Positions 8,577 through 16,288 of a DNA stretch of 64,000 bases are shown piece after piece. Numbering within the stretch: position 1 is the first letter of the stretch; each line of letters opens with the position of its first letter. The position numbers were made by a program, and so were the translations under genes. The DNA is from an uncultured Lachnospiraceae bacterium (lineage in GTDB: Bacteria > Bacillota > Clostridia > Lachnospirales > Lachnospiraceae), in assembly GCA_910585965.1 (NCBI GenBank), contig CAJUHH010000001.1:404184-468183 (forward strand), written 5' to 3'. A model generated the notes under the pieces. It saw only the letters and a list, made by a program, of their open reading frames with translations. It was not told the DNA's origin and made no database searches.

Positions 8577-8654
8577 ATGAATATACTTGTAATCGGGAAT
8601 GGGTTTGATTTGATCCATGGGTTGCTTACGAAGTATACAGATAAAATATGTTAA
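8577..8654 (+). pseudogene. AbiH-type abortive infection gene, 5' relic
   Basis: A ribosome site (GGAGAAA) and 25 codons encode MNILVIGNGFDLIHGLLTKY and five more residues, then stop. This is the characteristic N-terminus of AbiH-family phage-resistance proteins (IGNGFDL.HGLPT.Y), which normally run to about 350 residues. The rest of the gene is absent: the following DNA leads into an unrelated membrane protein gene. It is a truncated remnant and presumably non-functional, but it shows this segment once held another defence gene. Confidence 0.7.
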
Positions 8655-8767
8655 ATTGACTAAAGTAATTAATTGAAATAAACTGATATGAAAAAACAAA
8701 AGTAATAATAAGCAAATTTAGAATAAAGTGATGGGTGTAATAAACTAAGTTGGGAGAAAAGATACGG

Positions 8768-9529
8768 ATGAAAAGAATAAAAATAAGTCAAGGAATGTTA
8801 GTTTCTATATTTCTAATTGTGGCATTAGGTTTGTTATTCATTAATGAAAGATGGATAACAGATGAATTTATAAGTAGTTTGCTCACGACAATAGCGGTTT
8901 CTGGTATTACAACAGGGATATTTTCAATAGTTTCTTCGTGGATTGACAAGCAAAATATGGAGGAAAAAGTGTATTCGGCTTTTCCAATGATAAATGTATG
9001 CAATAAATATGGATTAGTTGAGATTAGCGATAAATTTCCATTTGATAATGATGAAATAAAAAAGGATTTTATTAATAGTAAAAAAGTATACATTGTAATG
9101 AATGATGGGAAAAATTTTATTACAAATAATACAAATATGATAGATGAACGATTTCATCAAGATAAAAAGGAAACAAATATAGTTTTGCTTGATTATGAGC
9201 AAAATGATGTAATGGCTGTTTTAACAAGACAACATGGCCATGATTCAACGCCTGATTACTATGTGAAAAAGATTAAAGAAGTGATTAGTTATCATTTTAA
9301 AAAAGAGAAAAGAAGCAAAAATCATAAGTTAAAGGTTTATTTGAACAGTAATTTTAATACTTTAGCAATAATTGTATCAGATAACTATGCAATGATAAGT
9401 TTATTTCGGGTTTCTTCTGGTAAGGATATAGTACCTCATATGATTTTTAATAAAAATGGAACTGAGTATGAAAAAATAAGAAAAGATGTAATGAAAGTCT
9501 GTGCCGAATCTAGAGAAATTGACGTTTGA
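8768..9529 (+). CDS. Two-transmembrane-helix protein with cytosolic domain
   Basis: This 253-aa protein has two N-terminal hydrophobic segments (MLVSIFLIVALGLLFI and SLLTTIAVSGITTGIFSIVS, about residues 10-52). A cytosolic alpha/beta domain of about 190 residues follows. I do not recognise the domain. The 2TM-plus-soluble-domain layout is seen in many membrane effectors of bacterial defence systems, and the gene sits between an abiH relic and a helicase/DUF2290 pair. That role is inferred from context only. The ATG at 8768 has GGGAG upstream; the TTG at 8750 is less likely. Confidence 0.6.
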   Translation: MKRIKISQGMLVSIFLIVALGLLFINERWITDEFISSLLTTIAVSGITTGIFSIVSSWIDKQNMEEKVYSAFPMINVCNKYGLVEISDKFPFDNDEIKKDFINSKKVYIVMNDGKNFITNNTNMIDERFHQDKKETNIVLLDYEQNDVMAVLTRQHGHDSTPDYYVKKIKEVISYHFKKEKRSKNHKLKVYLNSNFNTLAIIVSDNYAMISLFRVSSGKDIVPHMIFNKNGTEYEKIRKDVMKVCAESREIDV

Positions 9530-9572
9530 TTTCTGTTATTGCTTATTTGGCAATCTTAGGAATGTTTGGTGA

Positions 9573-9785
9573 AAAGTATGTATTAAATATAATATTAATC
9601 ATAATTCTTGGGAAGTAAAAGCTAGGTCTATTGCCCTTATTCATTCTAACAGTTTAAGTAACAAGAGGGATAATTTCATACTGGCTGTAAGGGGTATTAA
9701 CCATAAATACATTGTAGTAGAAAGGAATAAAAAAGAATATGACACAGAATCTGAAAGTATTGGGAACATTAGAGGATGGAAATAA
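9573..9785 (+). pseudogene. Possible coding relic before the helicase gene
   Basis: An open frame without a plausible start encodes protein-like sequence (SWEVKARSIALIHSN, DNFILAVRGINHKYIVVERN). It runs into the helicase start in another frame. It looks like the tail of a deleted gene. No family recognised; it could be chance. Confidence 0.25.
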
Positions 9786-11880
9786 ATTTGCTATTGCTGA
9801 AGAATTGGTACAAACTTTTATAGCAGCGTATCCAGATATTGTTGGTGAATTATATTTGGGTTATCCTATTTACGTTGATGAAATTGCTAATCGAAAAATT
9901 TGTGTAGATATGGCCTTGATAACTAAAATAGGTGTATATATATTTAATATTCTCACGGAGCCAGTAATAGATTATGGAGAAATTCAAGATGATATATATG
10001 CTAAAGTGGAATCGAAATTCAAAAAACAATTATTTTTATTTAAACGTAAGCGTCTAATTTTTGATTTTTATACTGTTACTTATACATTGAAGGCATTAAG
10101 AGAAATGGAAGACTATCCCTTAGTAAGTAATATAAATGAATTAATGGAGTTTATTGCTAATACAAAGGAACATGAAGAGTTTTCAGATGATCTATACAGA
10201 AAAATTCTATCAGGGATACAAGAAGCCTATGGAATTAATACACATAAAGAACGTGGTGATGTAAAAAAAGGTACGAAAGCGTATTCGATTAGTCAAATGA
10301 CTGCATTAATAGAAAAATATGACAATGCTCAAATGGAGGCGATACTTTCAGATACTGTTGGTATTCAACGAATTAGAGGAATGGCAGGGAGTGGAAAAAC
10401 TGTTATTTTAGCAAGAAAGGCAGTAGAACTTCATACAGCACATCCTGAATGGGATATTGTTGTAACATATTCAACTCGTTCTCTTCGTGAGCAATTAATA
10501 TCTTTAATTAGTAGATTTTATGCTGCTAAAAATGATGGGGCTAAGTACAATGAGAAGAAGTTAAAAATTATGCAAGCATGGGGTTCTGCTACTTCTAATG
10601 GAGTATATTATGAGATATGCTTGCGTCATGGTATTTCACCAATGAATTTAACGGAGGCAAGAGCCAAATATGGTCGCAATGCTAATCATTTTTCAAGGAT
10701 GTGTGGGGATTTATTAAAATTAATAAGAAGTTTTCAGAAAATGTATGACTGTATTTTAATAGATGAAGCGCAAGATTTTGATAAAAATTATTTGCAATTA
10801 TGTTTGAAAGTACTTGATAAAAATCAAAGATTAGTATATGCGTATGATGAACTGCAAAAATTGAATGAAGAGGCAATGCCAAATCCAGAGCAAATTTTTG
10901 GAAAGAATATTGATCATGACACGCCTTTAACTGTTTGTTATAGAAATCAAGGGAAAGCAATTGTAACAGCACATGCCATAGGTATGGGATTATATAGAAA
11001 GGAAGGGTTGTTACAACTTCCGAGTTCATCATCTGTTTGGGAAGCGATAGGCTATGTTGCCGACTCACCTATTATTGAAGGAAAAGAGGTGACATTATAT
11101 AGAACCAAAGAAACAAGTCCAGAATTATTGAAAACTAATTCAGAAGATATTATTCAGTTTTCAAAATATACAAATGCAAAAGACATGCGTAAGGCATTAT
11201 TAGATATGCTAAAAAAAGATATGGAAGATGAACAGTTAATACCAAGTGATATTATGATTATTGATATGGATACATTTGATTATAATAAGAATCATAAAAA
11301 GCTAATAACTGAACAAGCTGCTTATAACGGTGAAGTGGCTTGGGATGAGGATTTTAATTATTATGACGAAAAAGAAATTTATAAATTTAATGTTCATACA
11401 GCAGGTGCTGCTAGTCCAGAAGATTTTTTTAGAGAAGACTCAGTAGTTTATTCCAGTGTACGTAGGGCGAAAGGGAATGAAACGTATATGGTTTATATCG
11501 TTAATGCTCAAAGTTGTGTCAATTCATTAAGAAGAAGAACGGATAGAAATGGTTTATTTACTGCTATTACAAGATCGAAAGGATGGGTGAGGGTTCTTGG
11601 GTATGGTGAAGATATGGAGGCATTACAAGAAGAATTTGAAGAAATAAAGAAACAACATTTTAAGTTGTATTTTAATAGATACCCAACAAAAGAAGAGCAG
11701 GAACAAATATTTCTTAATAATCAAGATGTACAAGATAAAGATATTAAAACTATTGATAAGACTAAAAATTTAATTGATAAATTAACAGAGAGCGGAAATG
11801 TTACTAAAATTCAACTTATGCAAGAACTGTTTGGCATGAGTAAAGATGAATTAGCGAAATTACTTGAAGAGGGAGAATAA
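9739..11880 (+). CDS. SF1 (UvrD-like) DNA/RNA helicase with N-terminal extension
   Basis: This 713-aa P-loop helicase has Walker A GMAGSGKT at about residues 214-221, Walker B ILIDEAQDF at about 339-347, a CYRNQGKA motif near 398, VRRAKGNE near 576 and the motif VI-like TAITRSKGWVRVLG near 610. These are standard SF1A landmarks. The first about 200 residues precede the motor and may be a nuclease-like (NERD-like) or targeting domain; that is unproven. It is followed after 1 bp by a DUF2290 gene, and the pair occurs together in genomes as a putative defence module. The ATG start follows AAAGGAATAAAAAAGAAT. The AT-rich composition is unlike the flanking recombinase genes and suggests separate acquisition. 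Confidence 0.8.
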   Translation: MTQNLKVLGTLEDGNKFAIAEELVQTFIAAYPDIVGELYLGYPIYVDEIANRKICVDMALITKIGVYIFNILTEPVIDYGEIQDDIYAKVESKFKKQLFLFKRKRLIFDFYTVTYTLKALREMEDYPLVSNINELMEFIANTKEHEEFSDDLYRKILSGIQEAYGINTHKERGDVKKGTKAYSISQMTALIEKYDNAQMEAILSDTVGIQRIRGMAGSGKTVILARKAVELHTAHPEWDIVVTYSTRSLREQLISLISRFYAAKNDGAKYNEKKLKIMQAWGSATSNGVYYEICLRHGISPMNLTEARAKYGRNANHFSRMCGDLLKLIRSFQKMYDCILIDEAQDFDKNYLQLCLKVLDKNQRLVYAYDELQKLNEEAMPNPEQIFGKNIDHDTPLTVCYRNQGKAIVTAHAIGMGLYRKEGLLQLPSSSSVWEAIGYVADSPIIEGKEVTLYRTKETSPELLKTNSEDIIQFSKYTNAKDMRKALLDMLKKDMEDEQLIPSDIMIIDMDTFDYNKNHKKLITEQAAYNGEVAWDEDFNYYDEKEIYKFNVHTAGAASPEDFFREDSVVYSSVRRAKGNETYMVYIVNAQSCVNSLRRRTDRNGLFTAITRSKGWVRVLGYGEDMEALQEEFEEIKKQHFKLYFNRYPTKEEQEQIFLNNQDVQDKDIKTIDKTKNLIDKLTESGNVTKIQLMQELFGMSKDELAKLLEEGE

Positions 11881-11881
11881 T

Positions 11882-12538
11882 GTGGCAGTATCTAAGATTG
11901 TAAGAAGTATCATAGATGATATAGATAAAACAATTACGGAACTTCATAATAAAGGTTTAATCCGTGATGATAGAAGATATTCACAAAAGGTTGTAAAAGA
12001 TGGAGTACATGAAATTTCCTTTCCTGGGAAAAATGGCAAAGGAAGTATTGTGTATGATAAGCATATTACTAGCGCTCAAATTATAAATGCTTTATTAAAG
12101 GAAAAACAATATAATATACTTTTTTATGATAAAAGTCTTATTCAAGCAGAATTTAAAATTAGGGAGAATAATATTATAAAAGAGCGTTTAGTGTTTATGA
12201 AAAAACATAATAAAATATGGGATATCAATGAAATTGAGGAGTGTGAAATTCTGGAAGAGGATTGGTTTGCAGAAGAAAGTGGTATTCCTATTATTCTTAG
12301 GGTGGATCATGATTCTGAAAATCATATAGAATGTGATCATGCAATTACTCATTTAACTCTTTCTAATCATGAAAGTTGTAGAATACCAATAAAAGGAGTA
12401 GTTACATTTTCTGAATTTGTTAGATTTGTTCTATTCCATTTTTATAATATAAAAATGGATATGAAAACTTTTCGTTCAATTATTGGAGATACAATAACGG
12501 AGGCAGAAAAAGAAATGCTACATATTAGTTGGAAATAA
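11882..12538 (+). CDS. DUF2290 domain protein, partner of helicase
   Basis: This 218-aa protein matches the DUF2290 pattern. An N-terminal helix (IIDDIDKTITELHNKGLIRD) is followed by HEISFPGKNGKGSIVY, and the C-terminal block includes HLTLSNHESCRIPIKG and EFVRFVLFHFYN. The start is GTG 11882, with GAGGGAG 7 bp before it, one base after the helicase stop, so translation is coupled. The activity is unknown. The tight pairing with an SF1 helicase in an island of anti-phage-like genes suggests a two-gene defence system; this is inference. Confidence 0.75.
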   Translation: MAVSKIVRSIIDDIDKTITELHNKGLIRDDRRYSQKVVKDGVHEISFPGKNGKGSIVYDKHITSAQIINALLKEKQYNILFYDKSLIQAEFKIRENNIIKERLVFMKKHNKIWDINEIEECEILEEDWFAEESGIPIILRVDHDSENHIECDHAITHLTLSNHESCRIPIKGVVTFSEFVRFVLFHFYNIKMDMKTFRSIIGDTITEAEKEMLHISWK

Positions 12539-12737
12539 TATTAGAACAATTATATAATTTCAGATGAACTTGCGGAGTACGCATTGAATTTAGCTACGAC
12601 AAATATTGTGTTGCTGGTGGGGATATATAAGAGGGGCGTAAATGATAAAAGTTTCGTTTTAAAAGTAATTTAAAGAAATAAAAATATTGTTATTGAGTTT
12701 TTAAAGACAATGAAATTTGTTTGTGGAGGAATGTATT

Positions 12738-14072
12738 ATGAAATTCGCACCAACATGTGCCGAATGCGGAGCAAATTTAGAGATGGATTTAAAGAGGCAT
12801 GAGGCATTTTGTCCCTACTGTGGCAAACGATTTATAGTCAGAGGTGCTATTAAATATTATAATTCTAAGAACGTAAATATATTATCAAATGAAGAAGAAA
12901 GAAAAGTTTTTATCTCATATTCAAGGACTCCTGATTATAATAAGAAATGGGTTGAGCGATTAGTACATAGATTGGAATCAGATGGAATTGAGGTGGTTAT
13001 AGACTTTAAGGATTTAAAACTTGGACATGATAAGTATGCGTTTATGGAAAGAACTGTGAATGATAATACTATTAAAAAAGTTTTAATAATTTGCAATCGA
13101 ACATATAAGGAAAAAGCAGATGGTAGAATTGGTGGAGTGGGAGATGAGTCGGCAATAATAACATCTCAGCTGTATGGGAATGTAAGACAAGAAAAGTTTA
13201 TTCCAGTGGTTAATGAATATGATGAGAATGGACAGCCGTTCCTTCCTAACTATTTAGCTTCGAGAATATATGCAGATTTAACGAATTTTGAAGCTGGATA
13301 TAAACAGCTTTTAGATAATATTAGTGAAGTAGATGAAATGGATGTGTCTACAATGGAAAAAGTTGAAGATAGTGATATTAAAATGTTTGAGGAACCAACT
13401 CTCTTTTTTGCACATCGGCTGGGGAAAGCGTTTCCAGGAGTTCGTGGAATAAGAGAATTTACAGATCCAAAAGAATGTGTTGATAGGTTGGAAATTTTGC
13501 TAAAACATCCATTAAACAAAAATGCACAAAGGATGACAGATCCAATCTGGTGGTTTAGAGGTGGAAGCAATTTGGATATTGAAAAATTTAGGAGAATTTC
13601 ACCTACTAAATTCTTAATGGATTCTGATGAAATAGAGGTAAAAAGAATAATTGTATATATATCCCCACATTATTTTAGAAGATTTGTATATGTGGAGACA
13701 TATCCAGAAAAATCTGTAGGAATATATGGAAAAATCGATCAACAGTATGTGGATGAGATGGTAAGATTATATGGTGAATATTATGAAGAATATGCAGTGT
13801 ACGAAGGACATGCAATAACGAGAGCAGAATTTGATGATGGTGCAGCAGAGATTGATGGAAAGATAATTGATATAACAGGAAAAGCAGAAACAAGAGTAAG
13901 ATATTTGACACCATATAATTTTATTATTTGTGCAAAATGGAATCCTTTGAATGAAAACAAGTATGATGAGGTGGTAGAAAATATTTTAAATGGCATATTA
14001 AAAGGTATTAGAACAGTAGATGATCTTGTGACGCTTGTAGAGAAAGCCCCTCGGCATGAAATGGATATGTAG
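12738..14072 (+). CDS. TIR-domain protein with N-terminal zinc ribbon
   Basis: This 444-aa protein has a four-Cys zinc ribbon at the N-terminus (CAECGANLE...FCPYCGKRF, residues 7-32). A TIR/SEFIR-like domain at about residues 56-185 begins KVFISYSRTPDYNKKWVERL, continues with LIICNRTYKEKADG, and has GGVGDESAIIT, where E137 is placed like the catalytic Glu of NAD-cleaving bacterial TIRs. A unique C-terminal domain (about 200-444) contains DPIWWFRGGSNLDIEKF, which resembles an FRG motif weakly. It is probably an NADase-type defence effector whose C-terminal half senses or is activated. The start at 12738 follows GTGGAGG; a terminator follows at 14,100. Confidence 0.75.
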   Translation: MKFAPTCAECGANLEMDLKRHEAFCPYCGKRFIVRGAIKYYNSKNVNILSNEEERKVFISYSRTPDYNKKWVERLVHRLESDGIEVVIDFKDLKLGHDKYAFMERTVNDNTIKKVLIICNRTYKEKADGRIGGVGDESAIITSQLYGNVRQEKFIPVVNEYDENGQPFLPNYLASRIYADLTNFEAGYKQLLDNISEVDEMDVSTMEKVEDSDIKMFEEPTLFFAHRLGKAFPGVRGIREFTDPKECVDRLEILLKHPLNKNAQRMTDPIWWFRGGSNLDIEKFRRISPTKFLMDSDEIEVKRIIVYISPHYFRRFVYVETYPEKSVGIYGKIDQQYVDEMVRLYGEYYEEYAVYEGHAITRAEFDDGAAEIDGKIIDITGKAETRVRYLTPYNFIICAKWNPLNENKYDEVVENILNGILKGIRTVDDLVTLVEKAPRHEMDM

Positions 14073-14099
14073 ATTATGATTTTTTAGTATACTGAAAAG

Positions 14100-14131
14100 G
14101 ACATTGGAACTGAATTTCCAGTGTCTTTTTT
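14100..14131 (+). terminator. Terminator of the TIR gene
   Basis: GACATTGGAA and TTTCCAGTGTC form a stem over a short loop and are followed by six T residues. Confidence 0.8.
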
Positions 14132-14320
14132 ATTAAATAATGAGAATAAAATTATTCAGATAAAGAAACTAGATGGAAACTTTGATAAAATAAAATTCTG
14201 TATTTGCAGAAAAAAATTGTGTACTCATGCATAAAATCAAAATAATATGTTCCTGAACCCCATATTATAATATAGATAAGATACATGATGGATAGAAATC
14301 ATCCTATATTGGATATTTCT

Positions 14321-14479
14321 TTTACATATTATAGGAGTATCATAGATGCCTGAGTAGCTGTAAACTGTATCAGGGTTGTCATTCATAAATACATTAGAAC
14401 CTGTTACAAAGTTTACTGCTAATCTGTCTGAGATGCTGTTACTGATGATATATGCTCTTTCAGTATCTTTGTAGTATGG
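14321..14479 (-). pseudogene. Fragment of a second copy of the large thioester-type surface protein gene
   Basis: Read on the minus strand this encodes PYYKDTERAYIISNSISDRL, then AVNFVTGSNVFMNDNPDTVY and SYSGIYDTP. It is almost identical to residues about 1365-1417 of the 1,534-aa protein at 35,508 except for a six-residue deletion (NDLYVF). No start, stop or flanking homologous sequence is intact. It is a relic, in opposite orientation, of a paralogous gene. It shows that an earlier copy of the surface-protein module was lost or rearranged here. Confidence 0.85.
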
Positions 14480-14524
14480 AGAAGTTCTCCAAAAAATTTT
14501 TACTTGTCAAAGAACTAATATTCA

Positions 14525-14568
14525 AAAGCTGCCTGATTTTTCTGTTGTACTTGTCAGGCAGTTTTTTA
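14525..14568 (+). terminator. Orphan terminator hairpin
   Basis: AAAGCTGCCTGA pairs with TCAGGCAGTTTTTT across a loop of about 16 bases. No intact upstream gene is present; it probably belongs to a deleted gene. Confidence 0.6.
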
Positions 14569-14707
14569 TTCTATTAAAAGCGTTAAGTGAATATCATACA
14601 GAAAAAAGAAATATATTTTTCAAATATACATATTATTATATAAGGTGGGAGAAATGCCATGTATATGGATGTTTTGTAACCACCATCTCCTAAAATAAAA
14701 TATTGAG

Positions 14708-14737
14708 AAGCAGCCTTGATTTTGGGGCTGCTTTTTT
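14708..14737 (+). terminator. Orphan terminator hairpin
   Basis: AAGCAGCC pairs with GGCTGCTTTTTT. No upstream gene is visible. The 14,073-15,127 interval otherwise holds only terminators, the gene fragment at 14,321 and AT-rich DNA. The motif ATATTATTATATAA at about 14,631 recurs at about 23,243 and 32,611, next to small-gene terminators. Confidence 0.6.
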
Positions 14738-15127
14738 GCAGTTAAGGTTGCATATTTCTTTATTGTATAAAGCATTTCTAATGTAGGATCGTGCAAAAAA
14801 TGTAAATGATCCATTTTAAATTCAATATAATGTATTCAGATAGGATACAGATAAACAGAAATCTATTTCAGACTGTGTTGTATTTTAAGATAAGCAATAG
14901 AAAATGTGGAAGAAAAGAGCAGAAAACATTATTTTACTTGAAATCATTGTAAATAGAGGGATTAAAGGCATTTCTACCAAGATTTGTACTAAAAGATAAT
15001 AATAAATATGCCTTTATATAACCACATAAACAATTAAATAATAAATTAATTTTTATCATTTATTCTTTGTATTTTTCTGCTATTTGTATATTATCTATTA
15101 ACAAAGAAAGGAACAGACAAAAGAACC

Positions 15128-16288
15128 ATGAACACAGATAATTACATATTTTCCAAACAGATATATAAATCCATAAACAAAGATGGAAGTGTCAGGCAGT
15201 TGGTGTCCATTGATATCAGGATAAAAGATACAGGGATCTCCATCCCGACACCATTTACTACATTTCTTTTAGAATATCAGAGTAGAAAAGCATCCACAGT
15301 ATCTATAGTAGCCAGCCTGATTGTAAGATTTTTAAACTATCTCTTTTTTGAAATGGCTTCCCCGATTACATCAATAGCGGAACTGACATTCCAAAATGGG
15401 ATAGACTTTCTGTCTGCTCTGCCATGCCAGAGTGGCGGAAAAACACAGTATGCGGAATATCTCACAAAATTCTATTATTTCTGCAAGAATCGGAAAATGG
15501 CTGAAATTGAAGATCTGAAAAAAAATCCCCATTCCAAATATAAAACATATACAGAAAATATCTTTAAAGGAAGATACAAAGCAGAATCAAAGCAAAAAGT
15601 GGATGCCATCCATGAAATTGATACGGCCTACCTTCCGATGTTCTTCGATACGGCAAGAGACATTGCGCCTGATATTTATCTCGGACTGTTCTTCCAGTTT
15701 GCGGGAGGGCTCAGGGCAAGTGAAGTGGTTTCTGTGGAATACAGCAGCATCAGGATTATCAGGGAAAGTGGCGGCATGGCCTTGTCATTAAAGCTGGAGG
15801 ATAAGGATTTAAGGCCAGATTTATCCAGTGCATTCATCGCTAAAGTAAAAAGGAACAGAACACAGACAGTGCTTTCCATATTCGGGAATAAATTAGAAGA
15901 AGCATATGAGACACATATGAAACAATATAGAAGAGAAAATGTGTCAGCAGTATTTATAGATAAAAATGGGAACCCAATGACGGTAAATACATATTGGAAA
16001 AGATTCAACCATGTAAGAAGGGAATTTATTAAAAGACTGTATGACTGCCCGAACATGGAGACACAGATGTATGCAGTATTTTTAGAAAGCTATAAATGGT
16101 CTACCCATATCGGCAGGGGGACTTACTCCAACATTGTCGCACAAAATGCAAATAATATCGGTGAAATTGCAGTCATGAGAGGGGATTCCAGTCTGTCATC
16201 ATCGCTGCCATATTTAAACGATAACAGATCAGTAGAGAAAAAGGTACAGGATACTTTTGACTTCTTTTATAGGGGAGAAATATTATGA
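15128..16288 (+). CDS. Tyrosine recombinase 1 of the trio
   Basis: This 386-aa integrase-like protein has an N-terminal SAM-like core-binding region (residues about 20-120). Catalytic landmarks are an Arg in FAGGLRASEVVSVE (near residue 195), HxxR in STHIGRGTYSN (near 327-330) and a candidate nucleophilic Tyr in SLPYLNDNRS (near 361). Tyrosine recombinases cut and rejoin DNA through a phosphotyrosine. The stop overlaps the start of the next gene (ATGA). A ribosome site AAAGGAACAGACAAAAG precedes ATG 15128. It corresponds in position to TnpA of Tn554 or RitA. A lone integrase for another element is less likely, given the coupling. Confidence 0.75.
   Translation: MNTDNYIFSKQIYKSINKDGSVRQLVSIDIRIKDTGISIPTPFTTFLLEYQSRKASTVSIVASLIVRFLNYLFFEMASPITSIAELTFQNGIDFLSALPCQSGGKTQYAEYLTKFYYFCKNRKMAEIEDLKKNPHSKYKTYTENIFKGRYKAESKQKVDAIHEIDTAYLPMFFDTARDIAPDIYLGLFFQFAGGLRASEVVSVEYSSIRIIRESGGMALSLKLEDKDLRPDLSSAFIAKVKRNRTQTVLSIFGNKLEEAYETHMKQYRRENVSAVFIDKNGNPMTVNTYWKRFNHVRREFIKRLYDCPNMETQMYAVFLESYKWSTHIGRGTYSNIVAQNANNIGEIAVMRGDSSLSSSLPYLNDNRSVEKKVQDTFDFFYRGEIL

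Noticed and set aside
12555..12672. Open frame with protein-like sequence after the DUF2290 gene
   Set aside because: No start or ribosome site and only about 38 codons; perhaps another relic, but too little to call.
14620..14700. 15-codon minus-strand frame behind AGGAGAT
   Set aside because: Too short and without a promoter; only its tail motif TTATATAATAATAT recurs near other small-gene ends.
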